41,881 bases of DNA from CAYWEP01 sp964457405 (lineage in GTDB: Bacteria; Patescibacteriota; Microgenomatia; Levybacterales; UBA12049). The translations under genes were made by a program, and so were the position numbers. The notes under the pieces were generated by a model, which saw nothing but the letters and a program-made list of their open reading frames with translations, was not told where the DNA came from and ran no database searches. Where the stretch lies: contig CAYWEP010000003.1 of assembly GCA_964457405.1 (NCBI GenBank), positions 1 to 41,881 on the forward strand, given 5' to 3'. Positions 32,353 to 39,758 of the stretch are shown here, piece after piece (the first letter of the stretch is position 1; each line of letters starts with the position of its first letter).

Positions 32353-33288
32353 TTACCTCTTTTCCTGTTGTTTTACCCATTTGACTGTCTCAGAAAGCCC
32401 TCTTTGTAGATTCCATTTTGGTTTAAAACCAATGAGATTTTGTGCACGTCTTATATCAACAAGTTTTTTGGGAACCCCTTTTGGCTTTGTCTTGTCATAC
32501 CTAATCTTTCCTTTAAAGCCAGTTAGTTTTACAATTTCGTCGACAAGTTCTTTCACACTAGTCCCGACACCTGATCCAAGATTTACTGGATCGGACAGTT
32601 CAAGTCTTTCTGCGGCGAGTAGAATACCCTCGGCAAAATCCTCTGCATATAAATAATCTCTTACTGGCTTCCCATCGCCCCATACACAAAGCTCTTTGTA
32701 CTTGAGGCACTTATATATAAGCGATGGGACAACGTGCCCGGATTCTATATCAATACTCTGTCCGGGTCCGTATGCATTACTCGGAACAACCACAACCGCA
32801 TTTAACCCTTTTTCTTGCCTATAAGCTCGAGCCATAATTACCGTATTTCGTTTTGCAAATCCGAAGCCATAACCTGTTTCTCCGGGCAATCCATCAAACA
32901 GATGTTCCTCTTTCAATGGAGAGGGAGCATCTTGCGGATAGGCAACAGCTGCTGATATTGCAACAAGTTTCTTAACTCTCGCCGACAATGCTGCTTCAAA
33001 TACTGAAAGGTCGATAAGAGTGCAATCTCTAAATTGTGTCGCTGGATATACATTACTGTAATTTACTCCTGCTGAATTTCCGGCCAAGTGAATAGCTATA
33101 TCAATACCCTTCATAATTCTTTTTGCGATCGTAGAGTTACGAAAGTCATGTGTTTTAGAAGAAGGGATAACCATCTGTTGCGCTGTAACACCACGAGTTT
33201 CATAAAGAAGTTTCGTGACATGCTGACCTACGAAGTTTTCACCACCGGTGATTAATATTTGTTTATTCTTCCAAAAATCTTTATGCAT
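32353..33288 (-). CDS. GDP-fucose-synthase-like SDR with substituted active-site residues
   Basis: The closest relative in this window is the SDR at 47 (shared VNLG/ETG-x-G/YGPG-x-x-x-D segments and the same C-terminal pattern KG-x-P-x-[KR]-x-D-[IV]). Three key positions differ. The cofactor loop reads GGENFVG, with Asn18 for Gly. The active-site Ser segment reads ISAAVAYP, lacking the S-x-C pattern. The catalytic Tyr is Phe142 (FGFAK, K146 intact). All were checked on the DNA and the frame is open. It may be an inactive or repurposed partner subunit, or use a different mechanism. It overlaps the upstream dehydratase by 8 bp and is followed 3 bp later by the tyvelose-epimerase-like gene. Confidence 0.78.
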   Translation of the reverse strand: MHKDFWKNKQILITGGENFVGQHVTKLLYETRGVTAQQMVIPSSKTHDFRNSTIAKRIMKGIDIAIHLAGNSAGVNYSNVYPATQFRDCTLIDLSVFEAALSARVKKLVAISAAVAYPQDAPSPLKEEHLFDGLPGETGYGFGFAKRNTVIMARAYRQEKGLNAVVVVPSNAYGPGQSIDIESGHVVPSLIYKCLKYKELCVWGDGKPVRDYLYAEDFAEGILLAAERLELSDPVNLGSGVGTSVKELVDEIVKLTGFKGKIRYDKTKPKGVPKKLVDIRRAQNLIGFKPKWNLQRGLSETVKWVKQQEKR

Positions 33289-34390
33289 TTTTTTCGAGCC
33301 AATCTACCTTTCTCATCCAATCATCTTTGTTTTGCACGTACCAATCTATTGTTTCTGACAATCCTTCTTCCCAAGAATAAATGGGTTTCCAACCAGTCAG
33401 TTTATTCAACTTACTATAATCCACACGAAGTTCCTCTACCTCAGAAAGGCCCAGCCTTCCCCGTCCTTTTACCTGGGTAACCAGTTTTTTCTTTTTCCAT
33501 AATCCTTTTTTCTGACCGATTCTGATTATCAATTTATACCAGTCACCAACCGATATTGTTTCTCCATAGCCGAAGACATATACTTCGCCCGGATTACCAA
33601 ATAATGCAGCATAAATATGTCCGCGGGTTCCATCTCTAACAAAACAAAAATCACGCTTTGGTGACAACATTCCCAGTTCGATTTTATCTCTCGTCAATGC
33701 CTGACTTATAATCGTTCCAGTAATAAAACGAGGATTCTGTCGTGGTCCATAATTATTAAACATTCTCGTTACGACTGTAGGAATCCCAAAAGCTGCGTAA
33801 TAGTTACGAGTTAAAAAATCGGCAGCTACTTTACTGGTTGCATATATGCTTTGTGGATTTAATGGAGATTTTTCGTCCAAAATTAGCCCACTGTTTTTAT
33901 CGAATCGATAGTGCTGTCTCATTTCAGGACGTACATTTCCGTATTCTTCGGATGTACCTGCTGTATCAAGCTTATAAATCTGAAGCTCCAAATCTAAAAT
34001 ACTTTGTAAAATATTTATAGTACCAATAGTATTTGAATACAGTGTCTCGTAAGGACGTTTCCAACTCTCGCCAACATGCGCCTGAGCTCCAAGATGAAAA
34101 ATGATTGGCTTATTGCCTGCTTTTTTTGCAGCAGTTTTTAATACCCTAAGCGAGTCCAATATTGCATTTTTATCGGAAAGATCACCACGTAGAATCGTTA
34201 TTTTTTTTTGAGAAGGATACAGATGATGCAATGCGCCCGAAGAGGTCGCTCTTATAAAAGCAAAAATTTGCGCATCGTAGCCTAAAAGCATTTCAACTAA
34301 GTGCGAACCCATAAATCCATCTGCACCGGTTACGAACACTGGCCTGCCTTCTAATAATTTTTTGACCTTTGTTTCAGTTACCATATTCAT
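33281..34390 (-). CDS. NAD-dependent nucleotide-sugar 4,6-dehydratase (GDP-mannose/LegB-like SDR)
   Basis: PVFVTGADGFMGSHLVEMLL binds NAD. LDTAGTSEEYGNVRPEM carries the T-S-E-E active-site triad typical of 4,6-dehydratases. YATSK is intact, and RMFNNYGPRQNPRFITGTIISQAL plus LGMLSPKRDFCFVRD resemble LegB/PtmB-like and GDP-mannose dehydratases. The product should be a 4-keto-6-deoxy sugar that the next two SDRs could modify. TTG at 34399 and ATGs at 34390 and 34384 are possible starts. I took 34390 because the promoter places transcription at about 34402. First gene of the 17-gene - strand run. Confidence 0.82.
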   Translation of the reverse strand: MNMVTETKVKKLLEGRPVFVTGADGFMGSHLVEMLLGYDAQIFAFIRATSSGALHHLYPSQKKITILRGDLSDKNAILDSLRVLKTAAKKAGNKPIIFHLGAQAHVGESWKRPYETLYSNTIGTINILQSILDLELQIYKLDTAGTSEEYGNVRPEMRQHYRFDKNSGLILDEKSPLNPQSIYATSKVAADFLTRNYYAAFGIPTVVTRMFNNYGPRQNPRFITGTIISQALTRDKIELGMLSPKRDFCFVRDGTRGHIYAALFGNPGEVYVFGYGETISVGDWYKLIIRIGQKKGLWKKKKLVTQVKGRGRLGLSEVEELRVDYSKLNKLTGWKPIYSWEEGLSETIDWYVQNKDDWMRKVDWLEKNA

Positions 34391-34408
34391 AATTGCCAAT
34401 AGTACATC

Positions 34409-34437
34409 ATTATAATGATAATATTAACCCTTGACAA
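34409..34437 (-). promoter_or_regulatory. Strong promoter of the long - strand operon
   Basis: On the - strand TTGTCA (34437-34432), a 17-base spacer and a perfect TATAAT (34414-34409). The transcript would begin near 34402, about 12 bases before the ATG at 34390. No other promoter of this quality is seen among the closely packed - strand genes down to 17652. Confidence 0.72.
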
Positions 34438-34459
34438 CTGAGTCTATAGTTACTTATAG

Positions 34460-35284
34460 TCACTTTTTCAATAATATTCCTAAAAAACCAGCTCCAACTT
34501 CTGCGCATCGCAACAAAATTATTCCGACTGTGGTTAAAGGGTTTTTAGCGAGGATTTTCCAATGTTTAAAATACGCTTTTTTAATAGGAAAAAATTGAGC
34601 AATGGCAACACCTGGATAGCGCTTTACATATTCTTTAAATGCTTTACTATAGTAGTACTTTTTTTTTACTCTTCCAAAAAAACTTGTTTTTCCTTCATCG
34701 TGGTAAATAATTTCCTTTATTTTGCATATTCTCCCTTTCTTCTTCATGCGGATGTGAAAATCAGAATCCTCAACCCCAACGATTGTTTCATCGTATCCAC
34801 CAATTGCAAGAGCATCCTTTTTCCGAAAAAATCTACAACATTCATTCATACCTTCTTCAAGAAAAAGACTTAAATATCGTTCAAGTGCTACACAATTCGT
34901 CCAAAATCCCTCTCCAATTGAAAGCTCTGGAACAATAAGAGCTATATACTTGTTGGTGGTAAATGTCTCACAACAATCCTTAATAACATTTTCCGTAAGG
35001 TACATATCCTGATCTATAGTCAATACATATTCACCATTTGCTTCATGTATACCTCTATTCCTCTGTTTACTCCGCTCAGAACCATCAACAAAATAACGGG
35101 TTTTTTTTTGGACATATGATTTATATTCCTCTCTTTCTTTTTCTGGAAAAGTTACCGCATCAACAACAATAACTTCTACATTTTTATATGTCTGGTTCAA
35201 AATCGATTCTATGCATTTTCTTATTGTTCGTTTTGGATCATATGTCGGTATAACCACGGATACGAGAGGCTTTTTTTGCTTCAT
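34460..35284 (-). CDS. Family 2 glycosyltransferase
   Basis: PLVSVVIPTYDPKRTIRKCIESILNQTY and VIVVDAVTFPEKE begin the GT-A fold. GSERSKQRNRGIHEANGEYVLTIDQDMYLT gives the D-Q-D metal site, and GVEDSDFHIRMKKKG the catalytic E-D. The last 35 residues are hydrophobic (TTVGIILLRCAEVGAGFLGILL), like the tail of the GT2 at 978, and these two proteins look like relatives with the same build. It lies between the long-operon promoter and the GT4 at 35331. Substrates unknown. Confidence 0.82.
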   Translation of the reverse strand: MKQKKPLVSVVIPTYDPKRTIRKCIESILNQTYKNVEVIVVDAVTFPEKEREEYKSYVQKKTRYFVDGSERSKQRNRGIHEANGEYVLTIDQDMYLTENVIKDCCETFTTNKYIALIVPELSIGEGFWTNCVALERYLSLFLEEGMNECCRFFRKKDALAIGGYDETIVGVEDSDFHIRMKKKGRICKIKEIIYHDEGKTSFFGRVKKKYYYSKAFKEYVKRYPGVAIAQFFPIKKAYFKHWKILAKNPLTTVGIILLRCAEVGAGFLGILLKK

Positions 35285-35330
35285 ACATGTAATGACTTGT
35301 GCTGGACTAAAAATTGTTTTCTCTCATTAT

Positions 35331-36443
35331 TTATGAAAGCAACAACTTCTTAAAAGCATTGTAACTTTTGTCCCAGGTAAATTTCTTACTCCACTCAGCT
35401 GCATGAACGGATAATCTTTCTCGTAATTGAGTATCCTCAACAATTTTTATCATTTCCTTTGCTAATTCACTCGCTGATGGTTTTTTAGAAATAACTAACC
35501 CTGTCTCATTGTGTTTTACAGAATCTCTTAACCCCGTAACGTTCGTTACTATTGATGGCGTTTTACATCCCGCTGCTTCTGTAACAACCATTCCCCACCC
35601 TTCTTTTACTGACGGCAATAGAAGCGCCCATGCTTCTTGCATGAATTTTAGCTTAATATCACGGGGGTTTTTTTCTATAAAGAAATTATTCTTATTCATC
35701 ATAGCTACATTTTTTTCTAAGCCTAATTTCTTTATTAATACAAATAGGTTTTCTTCTTCTGGACCATTTCCTATTATTACAAGCTTAGCCTCCGGGTGTT
35801 TCTGAACAACATATTGCATCGCCTTTATGCATACATCGGCCCTTTTCATTTTCACAAGCCGTGCAACAAAAATAAAAAGTGGAGTCTTACTTTTTTTCAT
35901 TCCTGGAACGTAGCGATCATGATCAACGCCTAAGGGAAAAATATTGATCTTTTCTTTAGGAATACCAAAATCCACCAGATCACTCTTTGTGCTTTTTGAA
36001 TAACACAGAAAGTCTGTTTGTTTATACGATATATACTCAAATCGTTCAAGAAGATAGAACAACCAAGACAGCGGGAAAGGAAGCTCATGAAAGAAAACTT
36101 CTTTTGCTAACTGATTCACATATGCAATCCTTTTTTCGGAAGAAATATACAGTGGCGTTTGCCAGCAAAGCGTATTGATCATATCAATAACTCTATCCGG
36201 TTTTCTTCTTAGTTGTAGATAATACTGAAGTGCTCGAAAATATACTGTGACCTTGTTTCCTTTTCGGATAATATGGACACCATCAATAACCTCATGCGCA
36301 AAGGAACCAATGAAGGCCCTAGAAAAAAAAGTTACCGTATGCCCATCTTTCACTAACCGACGAGCACACTCAAATGCTATTACCTCAGCGCCACCTGCTT
36401 CTGGATTTTTGATATCCTTCCAATTCAATATAAGAATGTCCAT
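35331..36443 (-). CDS. GT4 glycosyltransferase (group 1)
   Basis: A classic GT4: KDIKNPEAGGAEVIAFECARRL has the glycine-rich N-terminal loop, INIFPLGVDHDRYVPG the inter-domain linker, and PLFIFVARLVKMKRADVCIKAM the donor domain start. KLVIIGNGPEEENL follows, and KEGWGMVVTEAAGCKTPSIVTNVTGLRDSV contains the conserved E-G-W-G-x-x-x-x-E donor-binding motif. Soluble, 370 aa, retaining mechanism by family. The closest neighbours on the same strand are the GT2 at 36527 and the flippase, so it probably acts late in assembly of the lipid-linked unit. Confidence 0.87.
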   Translation of the reverse strand: MDILILNWKDIKNPEAGGAEVIAFECARRLVKDGHTVTFFSRAFIGSFAHEVIDGVHIIRKGNKVTVYFRALQYYLQLRRKPDRVIDMINTLCWQTPLYISSEKRIAYVNQLAKEVFFHELPFPLSWLFYLLERFEYISYKQTDFLCYSKSTKSDLVDFGIPKEKINIFPLGVDHDRYVPGMKKSKTPLFIFVARLVKMKRADVCIKAMQYVVQKHPEAKLVIIGNGPEEENLFVLIKKLGLEKNVAMMNKNNFFIEKNPRDIKLKFMQEAWALLLPSVKEGWGMVVTEAAGCKTPSIVTNVTGLRDSVKHNETGLVISKKPSASELAKEMIKIVEDTQLRERLSVHAAEWSKKFTWDKSYNAFKKLLLS

Positions 36444-36526
36444 TACTCCTCAGATAATTCACGGTTTGGCACAACCCACTGGTAGAGCTTTTCTATTCCA
36501 TTCCTTACGCAAGTCTTATCTCACTC

Positions 36527-37354
36527 TTACGGTATATTAATACGAAAATTTAAATCAGGATCATATTTCCATTTTCTTTTGTTAGTATCATCATAGTATT
36601 TGAGTATCTTAAGACGGTAAAATACTGCCCCAGTGTCCCAAAGCATGTAGAGAATCGTCCTCCAGAAATTTTTTGACCCCATCCTCCAAAAATTTTTTGA
36701 CGCTAGAGATGACATACCCGTAAACTCAAGCTCTATTGGGGCTTCGTAAATTCGCCTATAACCCAATCGATAAGCAACGGAAAGCATTTCTATGTCAAAC
36801 GCGTACGTCTTTACCAAAAGGCGTGGCAAAACATTCTCCAATACTTTTCTTCTAAAGAACTTCATCCCGACTTGTGTATCCCGTATTGATAATCCGAAAA
36901 GCAATTTGACAATTACTCTGTATCCGAATGAAAGGATTTTCCGTTGCCAGGGATAATTCACCTTTGAAACAGGATGAAGCTTTGAACCAACGATTATATC
37001 GGCATTATACCATTCAAAGTGTTCAAGAAGCATTGAGATTCCATTCGGATTTAAATCCATACCTGAGTCAATAAACGCGATGATATCTCCACTCGATTTT
37101 GCCATACCAAAACGCACCGCATGTCCTTTACCACGATTATGTTTATAACCAATAACGACAATGCTTTTAGACTTTACTTTCTTTGCATTACGAAATGTAT
37201 CATCCTCGTTCCCATCGACAACGAGTATGATTTCGTAATCATGCCGCAGCTGATCCATAACTCGTGCAATTCGCATGAGATCTTTTTGTATTGTCCTCTC
37301 TTGTTTATACGCTGGAATAATCAAAGATATGAGATGCTTTTTAGACCTTTTCAT
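36527..37354 (-). CDS. Polyprenyl-phosphate glycosyltransferase-like GT2 (DPM1/ALG5 type)
   Basis: LISLIIPAYKQERTIQKDL, ILVVDGNEDDT, HNRGKGHAVRFGMAKSSGDIIAFIDSGMDLNP and GSKLHPVSKVNYPWQRKILSFGYRVIVKLLFGLSIRDTQVGMKFF follow the order of dolichyl/polyprenyl-phosphate mannosyl- and glucosyltransferases. The metal site is D-S-G-M-D (96-100) instead of D-A-D. The product, polyprenyl-phosphate-sugar, would feed GT-C enzymes such as those at 25619, 39755 and 41362. Residues 219-234 contain an 8-residue tandem duplication (SKNFWRMG-SKNFWRTI) encoded by a 24-bp DNA repeat. The start overlaps the flippase stop by 14 bp. Confidence 0.82.
   Translation of the reverse strand: MKRSKKHLISLIIPAYKQERTIQKDLMRIARVMDQLRHDYEIILVVDGNEDDTFRNAKKVKSKSIVVIGYKHNRGKGHAVRFGMAKSSGDIIAFIDSGMDLNPNGISMLLEHFEWYNADIIVGSKLHPVSKVNYPWQRKILSFGYRVIVKLLFGLSIRDTQVGMKFFRRKVLENVLPRLLVKTYAFDIEMLSVAYRLGYRRIYEAPIELEFTGMSSLASKNFWRMGSKNFWRTILYMLWDTGAVFYRLKILKYYDDTNKRKWKYDPDLNFRINIP
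36658..36705. repeat. Tandem 24-bp duplication inside the GT2 gene at 36527
   Basis: 36658-36681 and 36682-36705 match at 21 of 24 bases. The unit is a multiple of three and lengthens the protein by eight residues in frame. The three differences show the duplication is not brand-new. It lies just before the C-terminal segment of the polyprenyl-phosphate glycosyltransferase-like protein. Confidence 0.85.
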
Positions 37355-38621
37355 GGGTTTTTACGTAATATAGCAAAAGCACCACAAGAAGTAAACTCGT
37401 AAGACCCAAAGAAATAAAAATAACTTGTAATAATGACGTATGAAATAAAGCTATAAAAAGTACTTGTAATATTGCAGCAATAATAATAGGAATGTACACG
37501 AAGGTTTTATTAATTGATAGGAAATAATGTATTACAATAGTAAGAAGAGAGAAGATAGTGGTATATAGACCAAATGGTCCTAATAAATATCCATACGAGG
37601 AATACTTTGCAGTTGTTGATATTTGTAATATGATTTCTGGGAAGAGATAATAACACGCGGTGATCACAAATGATGGAAGAGCTACCAATAACAACGAAAG
37701 CTTAAAATCATTCTTATATTGCTGATTTTTTGAGTGTTTTTGCACAATAAGCGGGAACATTACCGTGCCTATAGGAGCTGTAACAAAAAAAATAATTCTT
37801 CCGATGAGTGAGATTCCGGCATAGATTCCAGCAGATTCCGGAGAGAACAAATGCTTCACCAGAATAATATCCGTTGTTAAAAAAGAGGTTAATGCAAACG
37901 AGGCAATTGAAGCAGGAACACCATAAGAGAATAGTTTCTTATTGTCTATTTTTGGAATTCGTAGCTTTTTTCTAAAAAGAAATCGTAACTGTAAAAAACT
38001 AAGAAGATAAGACCCTAAGAAAGAAAGAATAAACGTCACCATTGCCCCCATTACGCCAAATCCAAGGAAAACAAAAAAAACACCAAAGAGTAGTTTTAGT
38101 AAAGACGAAAAAAAATTAACAATAGTCATGAAGCGAAAAGCGAGCTTTGCTTGCAACAATGCGGTATTAACTACGTTCAAAAAGCCAGTAAAAATACACA
38201 CACCGGCTATAACAATTAAATACTTGTTATCTATTTGAAAAAAATTAGCTACCTGCTCAAGAAAAAGCATGAGGATTATAAAGATAGACAAACCTGATAA
38301 AACCGCAATTTTCCCTACATGGAGAAACAAGCCGCGAACTTTCGCAAGCTCATTTTGTGCAAAGTATGAAGCGGCGAACCGAACAACAGTAGGTACTATT
38401 GCCCCTGCAGGAAGTGTTGCCAATGTTATGAATGACACAAGGCTTGCGAAAATTCCATATTCCTCAATAGAGAGATTTCTTGTCATAAAAAGGTTAAAAA
38501 GAAAATTAAGAATGTTAACAAAAGCCGAGCCAAAAACAATAGTAGCGCTACCCAAAATCAGTGGGTTATTGACGAAAAGTAGCAGCTTCTCACTCATTGG
38601 ATTCGTACGAAATTTCAACAT
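37341..38621 (-). CDS. Wzx-type oligosaccharide flippase (MATE/MOP superfamily)
   Basis: A hydrophobic 426-residue protein with 12 or more predicted helices and the polysaccharide-biosynthesis opening: ATIVFGSAFVNILNFLFNLFMTRNLSIEEYGIFASLVSF, followed by PAGAIVPTVVRFAASYFAQNE. A central PASIASFALTSFLTTDIILVKHLFSPESAGIYAGISLIGRIIFF repeats the motif in the second half of the protein, as in this superfamily. It should move the completed lipid-linked oligosaccharide across the cytoplasmic membrane. ATG at 38621; an ATG at 38597 would remove the 8-residue leader. A single flippase in the window suggests one main exported repeat unit. Confidence 0.85.
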   Translation of the reverse strand: MLKFRTNPMSEKLLLFVNNPLILGSATIVFGSAFVNILNFLFNLFMTRNLSIEEYGIFASLVSFITLATLPAGAIVPTVVRFAASYFAQNELAKVRGLFLHVGKIAVLSGLSIFIILMLFLEQVANFFQIDNKYLIVIAGVCIFTGFLNVVNTALLQAKLAFRFMTIVNFFSSLLKLLFGVFFVFLGFGVMGAMVTFILSFLGSYLLSFLQLRFLFRKKLRIPKIDNKKLFSYGVPASIASFALTSFLTTDIILVKHLFSPESAGIYAGISLIGRIIFFVTAPIGTVMFPLIVQKHSKNQQYKNDFKLSLLLVALPSFVITACYYLFPEIILQISTTAKYSSYGYLLGPFGLYTTIFSLLTIVIHYFLSINKTFVYIPIIIAAILQVLFIALFHTSLLQVIFISLGLTSLLLVVLLLYYVKTHEKV

Positions 38622-38708
38622 ATAATGACTTTATTTTTTAGCTGTTTTGGTCTTTTTTTGCATTATTTGCCTGGAAAATGGCAGATGTCGTTTATATCGC
38701 TTCTTTGA

Positions 38709-39758
38709 CTACTTTTTATATACACGAAGAGTTAGTAACGCTGTATCTTTCCAAGAAAACTGTTTTGCTCGAAGCAATCCTTTATGAGAAAGCTCTTTTT
38801 GCATCGTAACATTATGAAAAACACTTTCAATCCCTTTAGCAATATCCTCTATTCTATATGCGTTGCTATAAAAAACAGCCTCGCCTGCTACTTCAGGTAA
38901 AGAACCTTCTCTTGATGTAACAACTGGACACCCACAACTCATTGCCTCCAGAATTGGCAAACCAAAACCTTCATATAAAGAAGGCATAGCAAAAACCGTA
39001 GCAGCATTGTAGAGTAAAACAAGATCCTCCCTTGGAACAAAACCCAAACGCACAATCTGCCTATCTTCTTTCACCAGTTGTTGCACCTCTACCAAATCCC
39101 TGTTCCAGGGATTATTATGATCAATATTTGCATCAACGAGTGCCTTGCCAGTCATAACAAGCGATATATCAGTTTTTTTTATTGCTTTTATGAGTCGCGG
39201 TAAATTTTTATTCCACGTAGCATCTCCGACATATAGTGCAAATGTGTCAGGAAGACCATATTTGTCATGCATTGTTTTTTTCGCTTTTTGCTTATCTACC
39301 TCCTTAAATTCCTCCCCCGCTGCGAGATATACTCTGTGAACTTTCGTGTCTGGTATATCGGTATACTTGACTATATCTTTTTTTGAAGACTCAGAATCTG
39401 TTATGATTGCGTCCATTTTTCTTAGAGACCTTTTCTGGATCTGCCATCTTATGCTCCCTTTTACTCCTGGCGGAAAATGTTTGGGGAAAACCAGTGGTGT
39501 AAGATCATGAACGGTAACGACTTGCTTTCTCGTCTTTTTAAAAGGAAGCGTTGGGAAAAAAGGCTCAAAGTAAGGAATATGAGTAACATCAACGTCTTTT
39601 ACAAGCCCGTCTCCCCTCTGGAATTGAATATATTCGTTCTCTGGAAAATATCGCTGCAAGCTTTTCAGCAAATTTATAATATAAAATCCTGTCCCTCTAA
39701 CTCTGTGCTGCAAAAAATGACCTGATCGTAATGGTGAAATATCAATTGCTATTTTCAT
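38709..39758 (-). CDS. GT4 glycosyltransferase (group 1)
   Basis: KIAIDISPLRSGHFLQHRVRGTGFYI, with the glycine loop at the acceptor domain start, VVTVHDLTPLVFPKHFPPGVKG, ITDSESSKKDIVKYT, and VHRVYLAAGEEF lead to FALYVGDATWNKNLPRLIKAI and PSLYEGFGLPILEAMSCGCPVVTS, the full E-G-F-G-x-x-x-x-E motif. LPEVAGEAVFYSN follows. It is a retaining, typically mannosyl/rhamnosyl-type GT4 by appearance. A GTG at 39809 would add 17 residues, but the ATG at 39758 overlaps the preceding stop as ATGA and begins directly at the fold. Confidence 0.88.
   Translation of the reverse strand: MKIAIDISPLRSGHFLQHRVRGTGFYIINLLKSLQRYFPENEYIQFQRGDGLVKDVDVTHIPYFEPFFPTLPFKKTRKQVVTVHDLTPLVFPKHFPPGVKGSIRWQIQKRSLRKMDAIITDSESSKKDIVKYTDIPDTKVHRVYLAAGEEFKEVDKQKAKKTMHDKYGLPDTFALYVGDATWNKNLPRLIKAIKKTDISLVMTGKALVDANIDHNNPWNRDLVEVQQLVKEDRQIVRLGFVPREDLVLLYNAATVFAMPSLYEGFGLPILEAMSCGCPVVTSREGSLPEVAGEAVFYSNAYRIEDIAKGIESVFHNVTMQKELSHKGLLRAKQFSWKDTALLTLRVYKK

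Noticed and set aside
34431..34459. A + strand TTGACA/TTATAG pair with 17-base spacing
   Set aside because: It points into the 3' end of a - strand gene with no + strand gene to serve, and TTGACA is partly the complement of the real - strand promoter.
36444..36526. Promoter before the GT4 at 35331
   Set aside because: A GAGGAG sits only two bases before the ATG and no -35/-10 pair has suitable spacing, so nothing firm can be called in this 83-base gap.
38622..38708. Terminator or regulatory RNA between the flippase and the GT4 gene
   Set aside because: Only a 4-bp stem can be drawn and the run of Ts is on the wrong strand for the - strand transcript.
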